Shown one piece after another: positions 51,825-62,978 of a DNA stretch of 64,000 nucleotides. Position 1 is the stretch's first letter. Each line of letters opens with the position of its first letter. Both the position numbers and the translations under genes were made by a program. The stretch comes from a candidate division KSB1 bacterium (GTDB lineage Bacteria; Zhuqueibacterota; Zhuqueibacteria; Residuimicrobiales; Krinioviventaceae). The notes beneath the pieces are model-generated. The model saw only the letters and a list, made by a program, of their open reading frames with translations, was not told the origin of the DNA and did no database searches. The stretch spans positions 1,550,001 to 1,614,000 of the forward strand of contig JAXHMJ010000005.1 of NCBI GenBank assembly GCA_034521575.1, in the 5' to 3' direction.

Positions 51825-51947
51825 AATTGAACTCGTCTTAAAGTTGATAACTCTTTGACTGGAATTTAACAACCCCTCACTTTTTTTCAAAATGATTTAC
51901 ACAGGAATGAAAAAAAAAGAAATCCAGCCGTTTAATCTGTTCAGGGC

Positions 51948-54209
51948 TTAGAGGAGAGACCGTTTTTTGCCGCGTTTCTTTTTACGCTCACCGTAATATG
52001 AATACTGGTAGGAATAATAATTGTACTTGTAATACCCATATCCTTTACCGCCTTTGACGCCGTTCAGGATCGCTCCGGTGACATCCACATTTACATTCTG
52101 AAGCCGGGATATTGCGTCCCGGGAAACATGCCAGTCTGTTTGACCGAACTTGATGACCAGCAAGATATTTTTCACCTTTGGCGCCAAAAGGACGGGGTCC
52201 GTAACCGGTATAATCGGGGGTGCATCTAAAATAATCAAATCATACTTGCTCTCAAGTGAATCAAGGGTGTGTGAGAACTTTTTGCTGGCAACCAGTTCCG
52301 CGGGATTCGGAGAATTTGAACCTGCGGGGATAAGGTACAAGTTGGGAGTGCGTGTCAGATAGGTTACTTTTTCCACAGCTATATTCTTGGCCAGATAATC
52401 GGTCAGGCCGGGCGTTCGTTTGATAGTAAACGCAATATGCTGCTGAGGTTTTCTCAAATCCGCGTCAATAATCAAAACCCGCATGCCCAACTCAGCAAAA
52501 GAAACGCCCAGATTTGAGGTGGTCAAGGTTTTGCCCTCGGATGCGATTGAGCTGGTAATCATCACCCGCTTGATGGGATCATCTACGTTGGTAAACTGAA
52601 TATTCGTACGAATTTGCCGATAGGCGTCAACAATCGGTGATTTGGCATCAATCGTCTGGATAATTCGATCCCGGTACCCGTTCATGCGATCCTCAAAATT
52701 CATACGGCCGTTTTTCCTGCGGAATGTTTGCCGGGTCACTGCATGACTTTTCTTTTCAATCTCTTCAGGCGATATAAACGGAATGGTGCCGAACACCGGG
52801 ATATTGCCCAGCCTTCTCAGATCTTCGATCGTGTAGATTGAATTGTCAAAATAATCAAAGGTAAACGCCACTCCAAACCCCAAACCAAAAGACAAGATAA
52901 AGGCAACCATCATATTCCGCATGGTATTGCTGGAAATGGGCTTTTCGGGCAGATTGGGGGCATCCACCACACTGATACCGCCTGTACCCGTAGCAGCTTT
53001 GATTTTGGCTTCTTCGGACTTTTGAATCAAATAGTTGTATAAATTTTCATTGACCGTCTTGGAGCGTTGCAACTGGGCAAACTTTATGGTGTGTTCCAGC
53101 AAATTGGGATGCTCATTTTTATACTTGTTGAGAAGATCAGATAGAAACCGTTCTTTATTCCTCAGCATAAACAAATTTAATTCGGCATTAATAATTTTTT
53201 CATTGAGCAGTTCAATCTGGGACCGGTTCTCACCATTTATATCAAAAGCCTCTGGATTCTGCCGGGCCATCAACATGGCGTTTCTCAGCTCGTTTTTTTT
53301 GCGTTCCAGGCGTGCATCAATCGCAGATATTTCAGGGGAGGTGAATTGTCCATCCTCTGCATAGTTCCTTTTCTGTTCTTCCAGCCGGTCAATTTCCTGG
53401 CGCACATTCCGGATTTGTTCAGATTCAATATTAAATGCGCTGGGAGCGTTCTGATTTTTGGATTGACGCAGCCGCTGCTTGTATGAATCATAATTGGCCT
53501 GCGCCAGCCTGCGTTCGGTTTGTACCTCCTGAAGCTGATTTTCAATGTCGGTCAAACGCTTGAGAATTCCACCCTCAACCTGCCCCATATCATTCAGATT
53601 ATTTCTTTCCTTGAACTTTTGCAATTCCCGTTCGGATGCTTCAAGGTTTTTTTCCGCTTCCTGAAGTTGCGAATTAACGAAAGAAACAATATTGCGGGAT
53701 TCTTCAAGTTCTATTTCCTGACACCGGAGTTTGAATTCCTGCACAACAATGTCAGCAAAACGATAGGCGACCACAGGATCAAAGGCCACAACACTGAGTG
53801 AGAATAAATCCTTGTATTCCGTTTCGCGTAAAATCAGGTTATCCATCAAATCTGCAAACGAAATCGGATACAGCTGCATTCTCTCCAGGAGTAATGTATC
53901 CCGATTGGTAATGTTCCGGACACGATTCTCAAATATTTTGCTGTTTGTCAGGGTTTTATAAAATCCAAAAGACCGGGAGGCATCTTCCTTGATAAGATTT
54001 GAAGCTGCCAATCCCGCAGCACTCTCGCTTTCAATGGTAAATGTAGAAGACGCTTTGTATTCAGGAGGACGAGTAAAATGATAGACCGTTGAACCGCAAA
54101 AGGTTATTAGAAATACCAACAGAATAATCCACTTTCTCCGGATAATCAAAGACAGATAATCCTTGACTCCCCATTCCTGAGCATTTTGTGTGGCGTTTTG
54201 TGATTGCAT
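51948..54209 (-). CDS. Wzc-type polysaccharide co-polymerase / tyrosine autokinase
   Basis: A 753-residue protein. The N-terminal Wzz domain has a transmembrane helix (KWIILLVFLITFCGSTVYHF), a long periplasmic coiled coil (about 170-420) and a second helix (NTMRNMMVAFILSFGLGFGV). The cytoplasmic BY-kinase domain shows Walker A (SSIASEGKTLTTSNLGVSFA), A' (LIIDADLRKP) and B (LIILDAPPI). A C-terminal Tyr cluster (GYGYYKYNYYSYQYSYYGER) is the autophosphorylation tail. It controls exopolysaccharide chain length and export. No polymerase or flippase gene lies beside it. An intrinsic terminator stands about 170 bp upstream of its start. Confidence 0.93.
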   Translation of the reverse strand: MQSQNATQNAQEWGVKDYLSLIIRRKWIILLVFLITFCGSTVYHFTRPPEYKASSTFTIESESAAGLAASNLIKEDASRSFGFYKTLTNSKIFENRVRNITNRDTLLLERMQLYPISFADLMDNLILRETEYKDLFSLSVVAFDPVVAYRFADIVVQEFKLRCQEIELEESRNIVSFVNSQLQEAEKNLEASERELQKFKERNNLNDMGQVEGGILKRLTDIENQLQEVQTERRLAQANYDSYKQRLRQSKNQNAPSAFNIESEQIRNVRQEIDRLEEQKRNYAEDGQFTSPEISAIDARLERKKNELRNAMLMARQNPEAFDINGENRSQIELLNEKIINAELNLFMLRNKERFLSDLLNKYKNEHPNLLEHTIKFAQLQRSKTVNENLYNYLIQKSEEAKIKAATGTGGISVVDAPNLPEKPISSNTMRNMMVAFILSFGLGFGVAFTFDYFDNSIYTIEDLRRLGNIPVFGTIPFISPEEIEKKSHAVTRQTFRRKNGRMNFEDRMNGYRDRIIQTIDAKSPIVDAYRQIRTNIQFTNVDDPIKRVMITSSIASEGKTLTTSNLGVSFAELGMRVLIIDADLRKPQQHIAFTIKRTPGLTDYLAKNIAVEKVTYLTRTPNLYLIPAGSNSPNPAELVASKKFSHTLDSLESKYDLIILDAPPIIPVTDPVLLAPKVKNILLVIKFGQTDWHVSRDAISRLQNVNVDVTGAILNGVKGGKGYGYYKYNYYSYQYSYYGERKKKRGKKRSLL

Positions 54210-54369
54210 AAACCCTTTTACTCGTAAGACTGTTTAATCACAGTACGGGTGTCCGATTTGTTACAACTTAGACACAGAGCTTGAAGATATTTCAAACACT
54301 TGTCACATTTATTAAACAAATTACAAAAAATATGCCATAAACACAATTTTTTCTTAAAAGTAACCAAAT

Positions 54370-54404
54370 AAAAAAAAGGCCATTTGCTTGGATCGCAAAT
54401 GGCC
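54370..54404 (-). terminator. intrinsic terminator in the leader of the co-polymerase gene
   Basis: On the minus strand GGCCATTTGC and GCAAATGGCC form a 10-bp stem with a 7-nt loop, directly followed by eight T residues. No convincing gene ends just upstream of it. It either ends a short unannotated RNA or acts as an attenuator about 160 bp before the exopolysaccharide gene. Confidence 0.85.
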
Positions 54405-54933
54405 AACGGCGTAAAAAGAGAGTAGAGGTATAGAGGTACTTTAGCATACAACAAACACTATGCCAGTTTACTCAACCACCTAACTTTTATCACAGTTTTT
54501 TGTTATTGTTTTTATTGTACTTGCAATTACCGGTCGATCACTCGCCCAAAGCCGAATTTATTTTGTTCAATTTCCGACAATGCCGTTTGATCATCAATGT
54601 TTATATATTTGTTTTTCATAACTTTACACAACCGTACCAATACAGCTGAAATTCGACATTTTTCAAGATATTGAACATTTTTATAAACTTCGAAAACGGC
54701 AGATTGCATTGTTTTTAATCTTCCACGCTAAAAATTTCAATAATCTTAAACATGCATTCATTCCTGGAAAAATAAGAGGCGCTTTAAAATCACTGAACTA
54801 TTTTTAATTGTTGTTGTGAAATTTTCGGCTTGCGTCGTTTACGGGACAAAACATCAGGTTTATGTCGCTTCATTTGAACAAAGCCCCGAAACAAGCTATA
54901 ACAATCGCTCTGCAGCCCCCTATGCTGTTTGCA
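54405..54933. other. intergenic region upstream of the terminator
   Basis: About 530 bp between the BFN-domain gene's end and the terminator. A 60-codon minus-strand frame (54527-54709) is open but resembles no family and has no ribosome-binding site. A/T-rich tracts near 54480-54530 could hold the promoter of the exopolysaccharide transcript; I could not assign one with confidence. Confidence 0.5.
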
Positions 54934-55530
54934 TCATTCCTGGCGTAAATCACGCCGCAACCGGCTGATTTCATCTCTGATATTCGCCGCATCTTCGTAG
55001 CGCTCATCCTGAACAGCATTGTGCAAATCTATTTTCAACTGTTCCAGCTGATCCTCCGGAGCAAGATTTTCCTCAGCCGCTATGCCGGCATTCTCTCCGG
55101 CTGCATCATCAACAGCTTCATCTGTAATAGACGCCTGCTGCATGACTTTGCCTTCTACAAATATTGGCGCTTTGGTGCGCAGCGCCAGGGCAATGGCGTC
55201 GCTGGGACGCGCATCAACATCCCGGAACTCACTTCCATGCCGCAGTCCCAACAATGCATAATAGGTATTCTCTTGTAAATCGTTTACCACAATACGCTCT
55301 ATCTTTACATCCATTGTTTCCAGTAAATTACGCATCAGATCATGGGTCAGTGGTCGCGGCGGAGAAATATTTTCAAGCTGTAGTGCAATGGCCTGAGCTT
55401 CAGAAGAACCCACCACAATAGGCAGCCATCGGCTGCGTTTATCTTCTTTCAAGATGACTACAAAGCGGCTCGTCGCTGTATCGAGAGTGACCCGCTCAAC
55501 ATTGACGCGAATCAGCATGGTCTCCTCCAT
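54934..55530 (-). CDS. bifunctional nuclease (DUF151) domain protein with UVR motif
   Basis: A 198-residue protein. The BFN/DUF151 domain spans about 5-135 (FVVILKEDKRSRWLPIVVGS, EAQAIALQLE, YYALLGLRHGSEFRDVDARP, SDAIALALRTKAPIFV). A C-terminal UvrB/UvrC-type helical hairpin follows (LKIDLHNAVQDERYEDAANI). Members are reported to have DNase/RNase activity in plants; the bacterial role is unclear. Two start codons are plausible: 55530 (AAAGGAG upstream) and 55518 (GGAGGA inside the first codons). Confidence 0.9.
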   Translation of the reverse strand: MEETMLIRVNVERVTLDTATSRFVVILKEDKRSRWLPIVVGSSEAQAIALQLENISPPRPLTHDLMRNLLETMDVKIERIVVNDLQENTYYALLGLRHGSEFRDVDARPSDAIALALRTKAPIFVEGKVMQQASITDEAVDDAAGENAGIAAEENLAPEDQLEQLKIDLHNAVQDERYEDAANIRDEISRLRRDLRQE

Positions 55531-55590
55531 CTGTAAATACTCCTTTCAATTTATAATACGGATTTATCAACCAAGTGTCAAGATATATTT

Positions 55591-55980
55591 TCAGGCTCGT
55601 TTTTGTTTGCCGCGAGGTAATACACAGGAGATAAATCCTCTGTGCCTGGCCACCCCTTGGTATATGAACGGACCCATTTTTTTAATCAGTGGCCATCTCA
55701 GAATTTTTTCCAGCCAGCGCCAGCCCTCAAGCCGATTCAGGATTTCAGGAATCGCTTCTGCACCCGAATAGATAGTCCCGCCTTCCAGAACCAATTGAAG
55801 GGCTGCCATACATTGCTCTGTGCTTATTGAGGGAAATCTGCGTTTTCGTTCGTCGGATTGGCAGGAGATGAATTCAAATCTTCCGGGCAGCGCTCGTTTC
55901 TCAATCCAATCCTTACTGCCCTGACAAAAATCGCATTTTCCGTCATATATAACGATGGCTTTATCGGAATTACGTTCCAT
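55591..55980 (-). CDS. DCC-family (DUF393) thiol-disulfide oxidoreductase-like protein
   Basis: A 129-residue protein with the diagnostic IVIYDGKCDFCQGSKDWI, where DGxCxxC is the predicted redox site, and the rest of the DUF393 pattern (FEFISCQSDERKRRF, GGTIYSGAEAIPEIL). It is a thioredoxin-like fold of uncertain substrate. The start at 55980 is the first ATG; an in-frame TTG lies eight codons upstream. It is transcribed toward the BFN gene. Confidence 0.87.
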   Translation of the reverse strand: MERNSDKAIVIYDGKCDFCQGSKDWIEKRALPGRFEFISCQSDERKRRFPSISTEQCMAALQLVLEGGTIYSGAEAIPEILNRLEGWRWLEKILRWPLIKKMGPFIYQGVARHRGFISCVLPRGKQKRA

Positions 55981-56088
55981 ACTATATTTAACAACCTGAT
56001 TCAATAATATCTTGCATCACATTTAATATTTTTGTATGTTATTTCATGCTGAGCAAAAATTTAAACGATTTTTAGCAAGGAATGTTTC

Positions 56089-56577
56089 ATGCTGACCTTT
56101 GAGAACTGTATTATAAAAAAATTTTGGCCAAAAGATGAAAAAGGTGATGAAGATGAGATCATCAGACAGCTGCATCTTCAGGCAGAAGTCATTCTGGATA
56201 ACAGCGTTCAGGTTGGTGAATTGTTTAACAATATGGTGCGAGGACTGGTACGCATCACATTCCTGGACACATTGTCCGGAGAGGAATACATTCTTCCCGC
56301 CGCCACGATCAAACCATTTAACGTCAAGCAAAAAAAGGTAAAGGTGGGAAAAGGGGATGATGCGGACGTTGTTAAAACAGAATATGCTGCATTAACCATT
56401 GTCACCAAAATCGATAATGAAAAAGGCGGGGCTCTGCTGGCCGATATTTACCAGTTTTTTAATATCGAAATACAAATAAATATTGAACAACTGCAACCTT
56501 TTGAACAAGTGCCCGGTCCCACACCGGAACAATCCGGCTCTGAAACGGATGATGACACGGATAGCAGTGTCTTTTAA
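56089..56577 (+). CDS. protein of unknown function
   Basis: A 162-residue soluble protein (MLTFENCIIKKFWPKDEKGD … VRGLVRITFLDTLSGEEYIL) with a beta-rich core and an acidic, disordered tail (ETDDDTDSSVF). AAGGAA lies 7 nt before the ATG. It is a single plus-strand gene between two minus-strand genes and converges on asd. No family was recognised. Confidence 0.7.
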   Translation: MLTFENCIIKKFWPKDEKGDEDEIIRQLHLQAEVILDNSVQVGELFNNMVRGLVRITFLDTLSGEEYILPAATIKPFNVKQKKVKVGKGDDADVVKTEYAALTIVTKIDNEKGGALLADIYQFFNIEIQINIEQLQPFEQVPGPTPEQSGSETDDDTDSSVF

Positions 56578-56623
56578 AAATCCCTGCTGAAACAATAGCC
56601 GCTCCAACAGGGATTGGCATCGC

Positions 56624-57673
56624 TTAGACAAGGCCTTTTTTTGCCGCCAATTCTGCATTGAGTACAGACCCGCCTGCAGCGCCTCTTACCAGATTATTGG
56701 ACAGGGTAATATAGCGGATGGTATTTTTTTCAACTTCAAGGCGGCCGATTTTAGCAGCCATACCTTTTGCCCGTTCCGGCCAACCCAGTTCTATATCATA
56801 CCGGGGCTGCGGACGATCATACTCTTCAGTAAACACAACCGGGGGGTGAGGAGCTGTGGGAAGGTCTTTCAGAATATTTGGCGACTCGACGGATTGCATG
56901 GCAGCGGCAACTGCATCATGATCGACATCCTGCTCAACCTCTGCATGTACAGAAATCAGGTGCCCGATTATCGTTTGAACACGAACACAATGCGCATACA
57001 CCTCCCAGTCAACCGGTTTGATGCTGCCTTGAAAATCTCCGCAAATCTTGGTGCATTCAGCCCGCAGTTTGGGTTCTTCATTTTTAATATAGGGTATGAC
57101 ATTGGAAATAATATCCACAGCAGACAAGCCCGGATAGCCGGCGCCGGAAATAGCCTGATAACTCGCAACGATCAGACGTTTGATCCCGAACTGACGAATG
57201 GGCAAAAGAGACAGGGTCAGACCGGTTGTCGTACAGTTTGCGTTGGTGACAATAAATCCCTCTGTATTTTGATTTTTTACCAGATCCAAATGTTTATAAT
57301 TGAGTTCCGGAATGAGGATCGGCACATTCTCGTCCATCCGGTGTGCGCCGGCATTGGAAAATACCTTGAGACCTTTTTCGGCCGCCTCGGTTTCAATGTC
57401 GCCGGCCACATCTGAGGGCAATGCGGAAAAAACCACTTGAACGCCTTTGGATAACAATAAATCAATGTCAATCGGATCAAACAGCATATCTTCAAAAGAT
57501 TCCGGTATCCCGCCTTTTATCTGTTCTTTAACAGTAGCCAGCATCAAACCTTTTCTAGCTTCACTCGCACAAATAGCGGTCAGTTCAAAATAAGGATGAT
57601 CCACCAGCAAGCGTAAAAAATTCTGGCCGACTACACCGGTTGCACCCAAAACTGCACATTTAATTTTTTTCAT
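56624..57673 (-). CDS. asd: aspartate-semialdehyde dehydrogenase (archaeal/eukaryal-type)
   Basis: A 349-residue enzyme converting aspartyl-4-phosphate to aspartate-4-semialdehyde with NADPH, the branch-point step to lysine, threonine and methionine. Visible are the nucleotide-binding AVLGATGVVGQNFLRLL, the catalytic Cys in NANCTTTGL (C147), VASYQAISGAGYPGLSAVDI and the catalytic His region ERAKGMAAKIGRLE. This is the shorter-loop class found in archaea, yeast and several FCB bacteria. AGAGGATC precedes the ATG. Its 160-nt leader holds a Lys/Thr/Met-rich ORF and an intrinsic terminator, so transcription attenuation is likely. Confidence 0.96.
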   Translation of the reverse strand: MKKIKCAVLGATGVVGQNFLRLLVDHPYFELTAICASEARKGLMLATVKEQIKGGIPESFEDMLFDPIDIDLLLSKGVQVVFSALPSDVAGDIETEAAEKGLKVFSNAGAHRMDENVPILIPELNYKHLDLVKNQNTEGFIVTNANCTTTGLTLSLLPIRQFGIKRLIVASYQAISGAGYPGLSAVDIISNVIPYIKNEEPKLRAECTKICGDFQGSIKPVDWEVYAHCVRVQTIIGHLISVHAEVEQDVDHDAVAAAMQSVESPNILKDLPTAPHPPVVFTEEYDRPQPRYDIELGWPERAKGMAAKIGRLEVEKNTIRYITLSNNLVRGAAGGSVLNAELAAKKGLV

Positions 57674-57699
57674 GCGATCCTCTTTATTTTTTTTATGTC

Positions 57700-57732
57700 A
57701 AAAAAAAAGCCTGCTTTTTAAAGCAGGCTTGG
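57700..57732 (-). terminator. intrinsic terminator (attenuator candidate) in the asd leader
   Basis: On the minus strand AAGCCTGCTTT and AAAGCAGGCTT form the stem, followed by a run of about eight T residues, 27 nt before the asd start. Its extended 5' arm CCAAGCCTG (57732-57724) is exactly complementary to CAGGCTTGG (57768-57760) in the last codons of the upstream leader ORF. The terminator and an antiterminator are therefore mutually exclusive. Confidence 0.85.
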
Positions 57733-57754
57733 TGAAAACGAATTATAGAAATGA

Positions 57755-57817
57755 CTAGTCCAAGCCTGGATATTTGCTTTTTTTAGTTTTCTTGTCTGTG
57801 CGCTTTGACATAGTCAT
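57755..57817 (-). CDS. Lys/Thr/Met-rich leader peptide upstream of asd
   Basis: A 20-codon ORF, MTMSKRTDKKTKKSKYPGLD. AAGGA lies 5 nt before this ATG; in-frame ATGs at 57820 and 57811 are alternatives. Six Lys, three Thr and two Met make up over half of the peptide, all end products of the pathway that asd serves. Its final codons overlap a sequence that can pair with the 5' arm of the downstream terminator. By analogy with thr and his leaders, ribosome stalling at the Lys/Thr cluster would favour the antiterminator. It could instead be a small structural protein; no homologue search was possible. Confidence 0.62.
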   Translation of the reverse strand: MTMSKRTDKKTKKSKYPGLD

Positions 57818-57833
57818 CATATCCTTGGTTCAG

Positions 57834-57869
57834 TTGAATTAATGTACACATTAATTCAATCAAAGTCAA
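57834..57869 (-). promoter_or_regulatory. promoter of the asd leader with overlapping palindrome
   Basis: On the minus strand TTGACT (57869-57864), a 17-bp spacer and TACATT (57846-57841) form a sigma-70-like promoter. Arms TTGAATTAATGT and ACATTAATTCAA, with a 2-bp centre (57834-57859), cover the spacer, the -10 box and the likely start point. A dyad in that position is typical of a repressor operator. The promoter follows the end of the GH2 gene, so asd is its own unit. Confidence 0.58.
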
Positions 57870-57916
57870 GCCATAGCATTGGTTATTTTCAGACGGCTCT
57901 TGCCGTGTTTCCGCTT

Positions 57917-61536
<3,620 letters not shown>

Positions 61537-61917
61537 TTATTGTTTCCGATCTATCTCAATATCATGCAATTTTCGACGCAGGATTTTACCCGTACTGTCT
61601 TTAGGCAATGAATCCATAAATTCTACACGGCGCGGTATTTTTAACCGACCGGGGATAAACGTTAATTCCTGTCACAATAATCAAATCTTTCGCCCGGTCT
61701 ACAATATATAAGCATTTGTCATTGTCTTTTTTGGCGAGATCACCGGTTCTGAACCAGCCACTCTGAAAAAAGTTTCGAGTCTTGTCGGGACGACATCGGT
61801 ACCCTTTCATTACGGTCTCCCCGTTAACACAAAGTTTTTTCCGGCAAACAGTACTGCGGTTTTATCTGGGGTGTTTTGACTGGTTCGAATGAGAAGATCT
61901 GCAACCGAAGAATACAT
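61537..61917 (-). pseudogene. collapsed AMP-forming acyl-CoA ligase
   Basis: Pieces of one ANL-superfamily enzyme survive in order. The N-terminus is MYSSVADLLIRTSQNTPDKT followed by AVLFAGK (start 61917, with GAAGGAG upstream). The C-terminal hinge region is GWFRTGDLAKKDND, DRAKDLIIVTGINVYP. The very end, in another frame, is IPRRVEFMDSLPKDSTGKIL followed by RRKL with the catalytic Lys region, stopping at 61537. About 350 or more residues, including the ATP-binding core, are missing, and the remaining parts are frame-broken. It cannot be functional. Confidence 0.78.
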
Positions 61918-62081
61918 TGAGGACTCCTTCAAATGACGAAATACACACATTTGAATATAGTTAACGCAAGTCATTATCGCAAGTATAAATAACAGGATCA
62001 CATTCGAAAATAAAAAAAATTATATTTGGATATCTTAAAATGAATGCGTTCATTTATACATCACACGATCAAGAGAGGATC

Positions 62082-62978
62082 ATGAAAGGCACCGTTTACG
62101 GGATTGCAGCATATACACTCTGGGGCCTGTTTCCGATGTACTGGAAGCTTTTGGACCAGGTGTCTCCCATTGAAATTCTGGGACACCGTATCGTTTGGTC
62201 GTTTGTATTATTGCTGATCCTTTTACGGCTCCTCAAATATACCATCATACCTCCACAATTCAAACAAAATCCCAAAACTCTCAGGGTATCCTTCCTTGCC
62301 TCTGTTTTACTGGCTGGCAATTGGCTGACCTTTATTTTTGCCGTCACTTCAGGATATATTGTAGAGGCCAGTCTCGGATATTTTATTAATCCCCTGTTCA
62401 GCATCATTTTGGGGATGCTGTTTTTACATGAACGCCCCAGAAGCGGACAATGGTTTGCTATTGCTTTGGCCATCGCGGGTGTCCTCTATCTGACATTCAT
62501 GTACGGCTCGTTTCCCTGGATTGCCCTGACTCTGACTTTTACATTTGGTGTGTATGGACTGCTGCGGAAAACCATGGCTCTAAATTCCCTGCAGGGTTTG
62601 TTCGTTGAAACCGGACTCTTGAGTCTGCCGGCTGTCCTGCTACTGCTGTTTCTGGAGTCTAAAAGTATTCTTCAGTTCGGGCAAGCTTCGCTGTCGACGC
62701 ATCTTTTACTGATCACAGCAGGTGTCGTGACAGCCACGCCCCTGTTGTTGTTTGCCGGATCCGCACGGCGTGTCCCCTTGACCCACCTGGGCTTTCTACA
62801 GTATCTGGCTCCCACTTTGCAGTTCCTGTTGGGTATTTTTCTTTATCACGAACCGTTTTCACAGGAACGTTTGACAGGTTTCAGTCTGATCTGGCTGGCC
62901 ATACTCGTGTATATGTTAGAAGGAGCCCGGAGCCGACAGCGCCGCAAACAATCAGCAGATGCTAATTGTTATGAATAA
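62082..62978 (+). CDS. rarD: RarD/EamA-family membrane transporter
   Basis: A 298-residue protein with about ten transmembrane helices, beginning MKGTVYGIAAYTLWGLFPMY, then EILGHRIVWSFVLLL, ASLGYFINPLFSIILGMLFL and LGFLQYLAPTLQFLLGIFLY. These are hallmarks of RarD, a member of the drug/metabolite transporter superfamily whose substrate is unknown. I start at 62082 because AGAGGATC lies just upstream; the in-frame ATG 14 codons earlier lacks a site. Its 3' end overlaps the convergent dockerin-type gene by 17 bp. Confidence 0.93.
   Translation: MKGTVYGIAAYTLWGLFPMYWKLLDQVSPIEILGHRIVWSFVLLLILLRLLKYTIIPPQFKQNPKTLRVSFLASVLLAGNWLTFIFAVTSGYIVEASLGYFINPLFSIILGMLFLHERPRSGQWFAIALAIAGVLYLTFMYGSFPWIALTLTFTFGVYGLLRKTMALNSLQGLFVETGLLSLPAVLLLLFLESKSILQFGQASLSTHLLLITAGVVTATPLLLFAGSARRVPLTHLGFLQYLAPTLQFLLGIFLYHEPFSQERLTGFSLIWLAILVYMLEGARSRQRRKQSADANCYE

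Noticed and set aside
54218-54454. 78-codon minus-strand frame upstream of the co-polymerase gene
   Set aside because: It spans the intrinsic terminator and its T-run, so it would not be transcribed through efficiently, and it has no family resemblance.
54527-54709. 60-codon minus-strand frame considered as a leader peptide for the exopolysaccharide gene
   Set aside because: No ribosome-binding site, no codon bias toward one amino acid, and no complementarity to the terminator that I could find.
57673-57834. Lysine riboswitch or T-box as explanation for the asd leader
   Set aside because: The leader is only about 160 nt, without the five-helix lysine aptamer or a T-box sequence; the short ORF and competing helices fit attenuation better.
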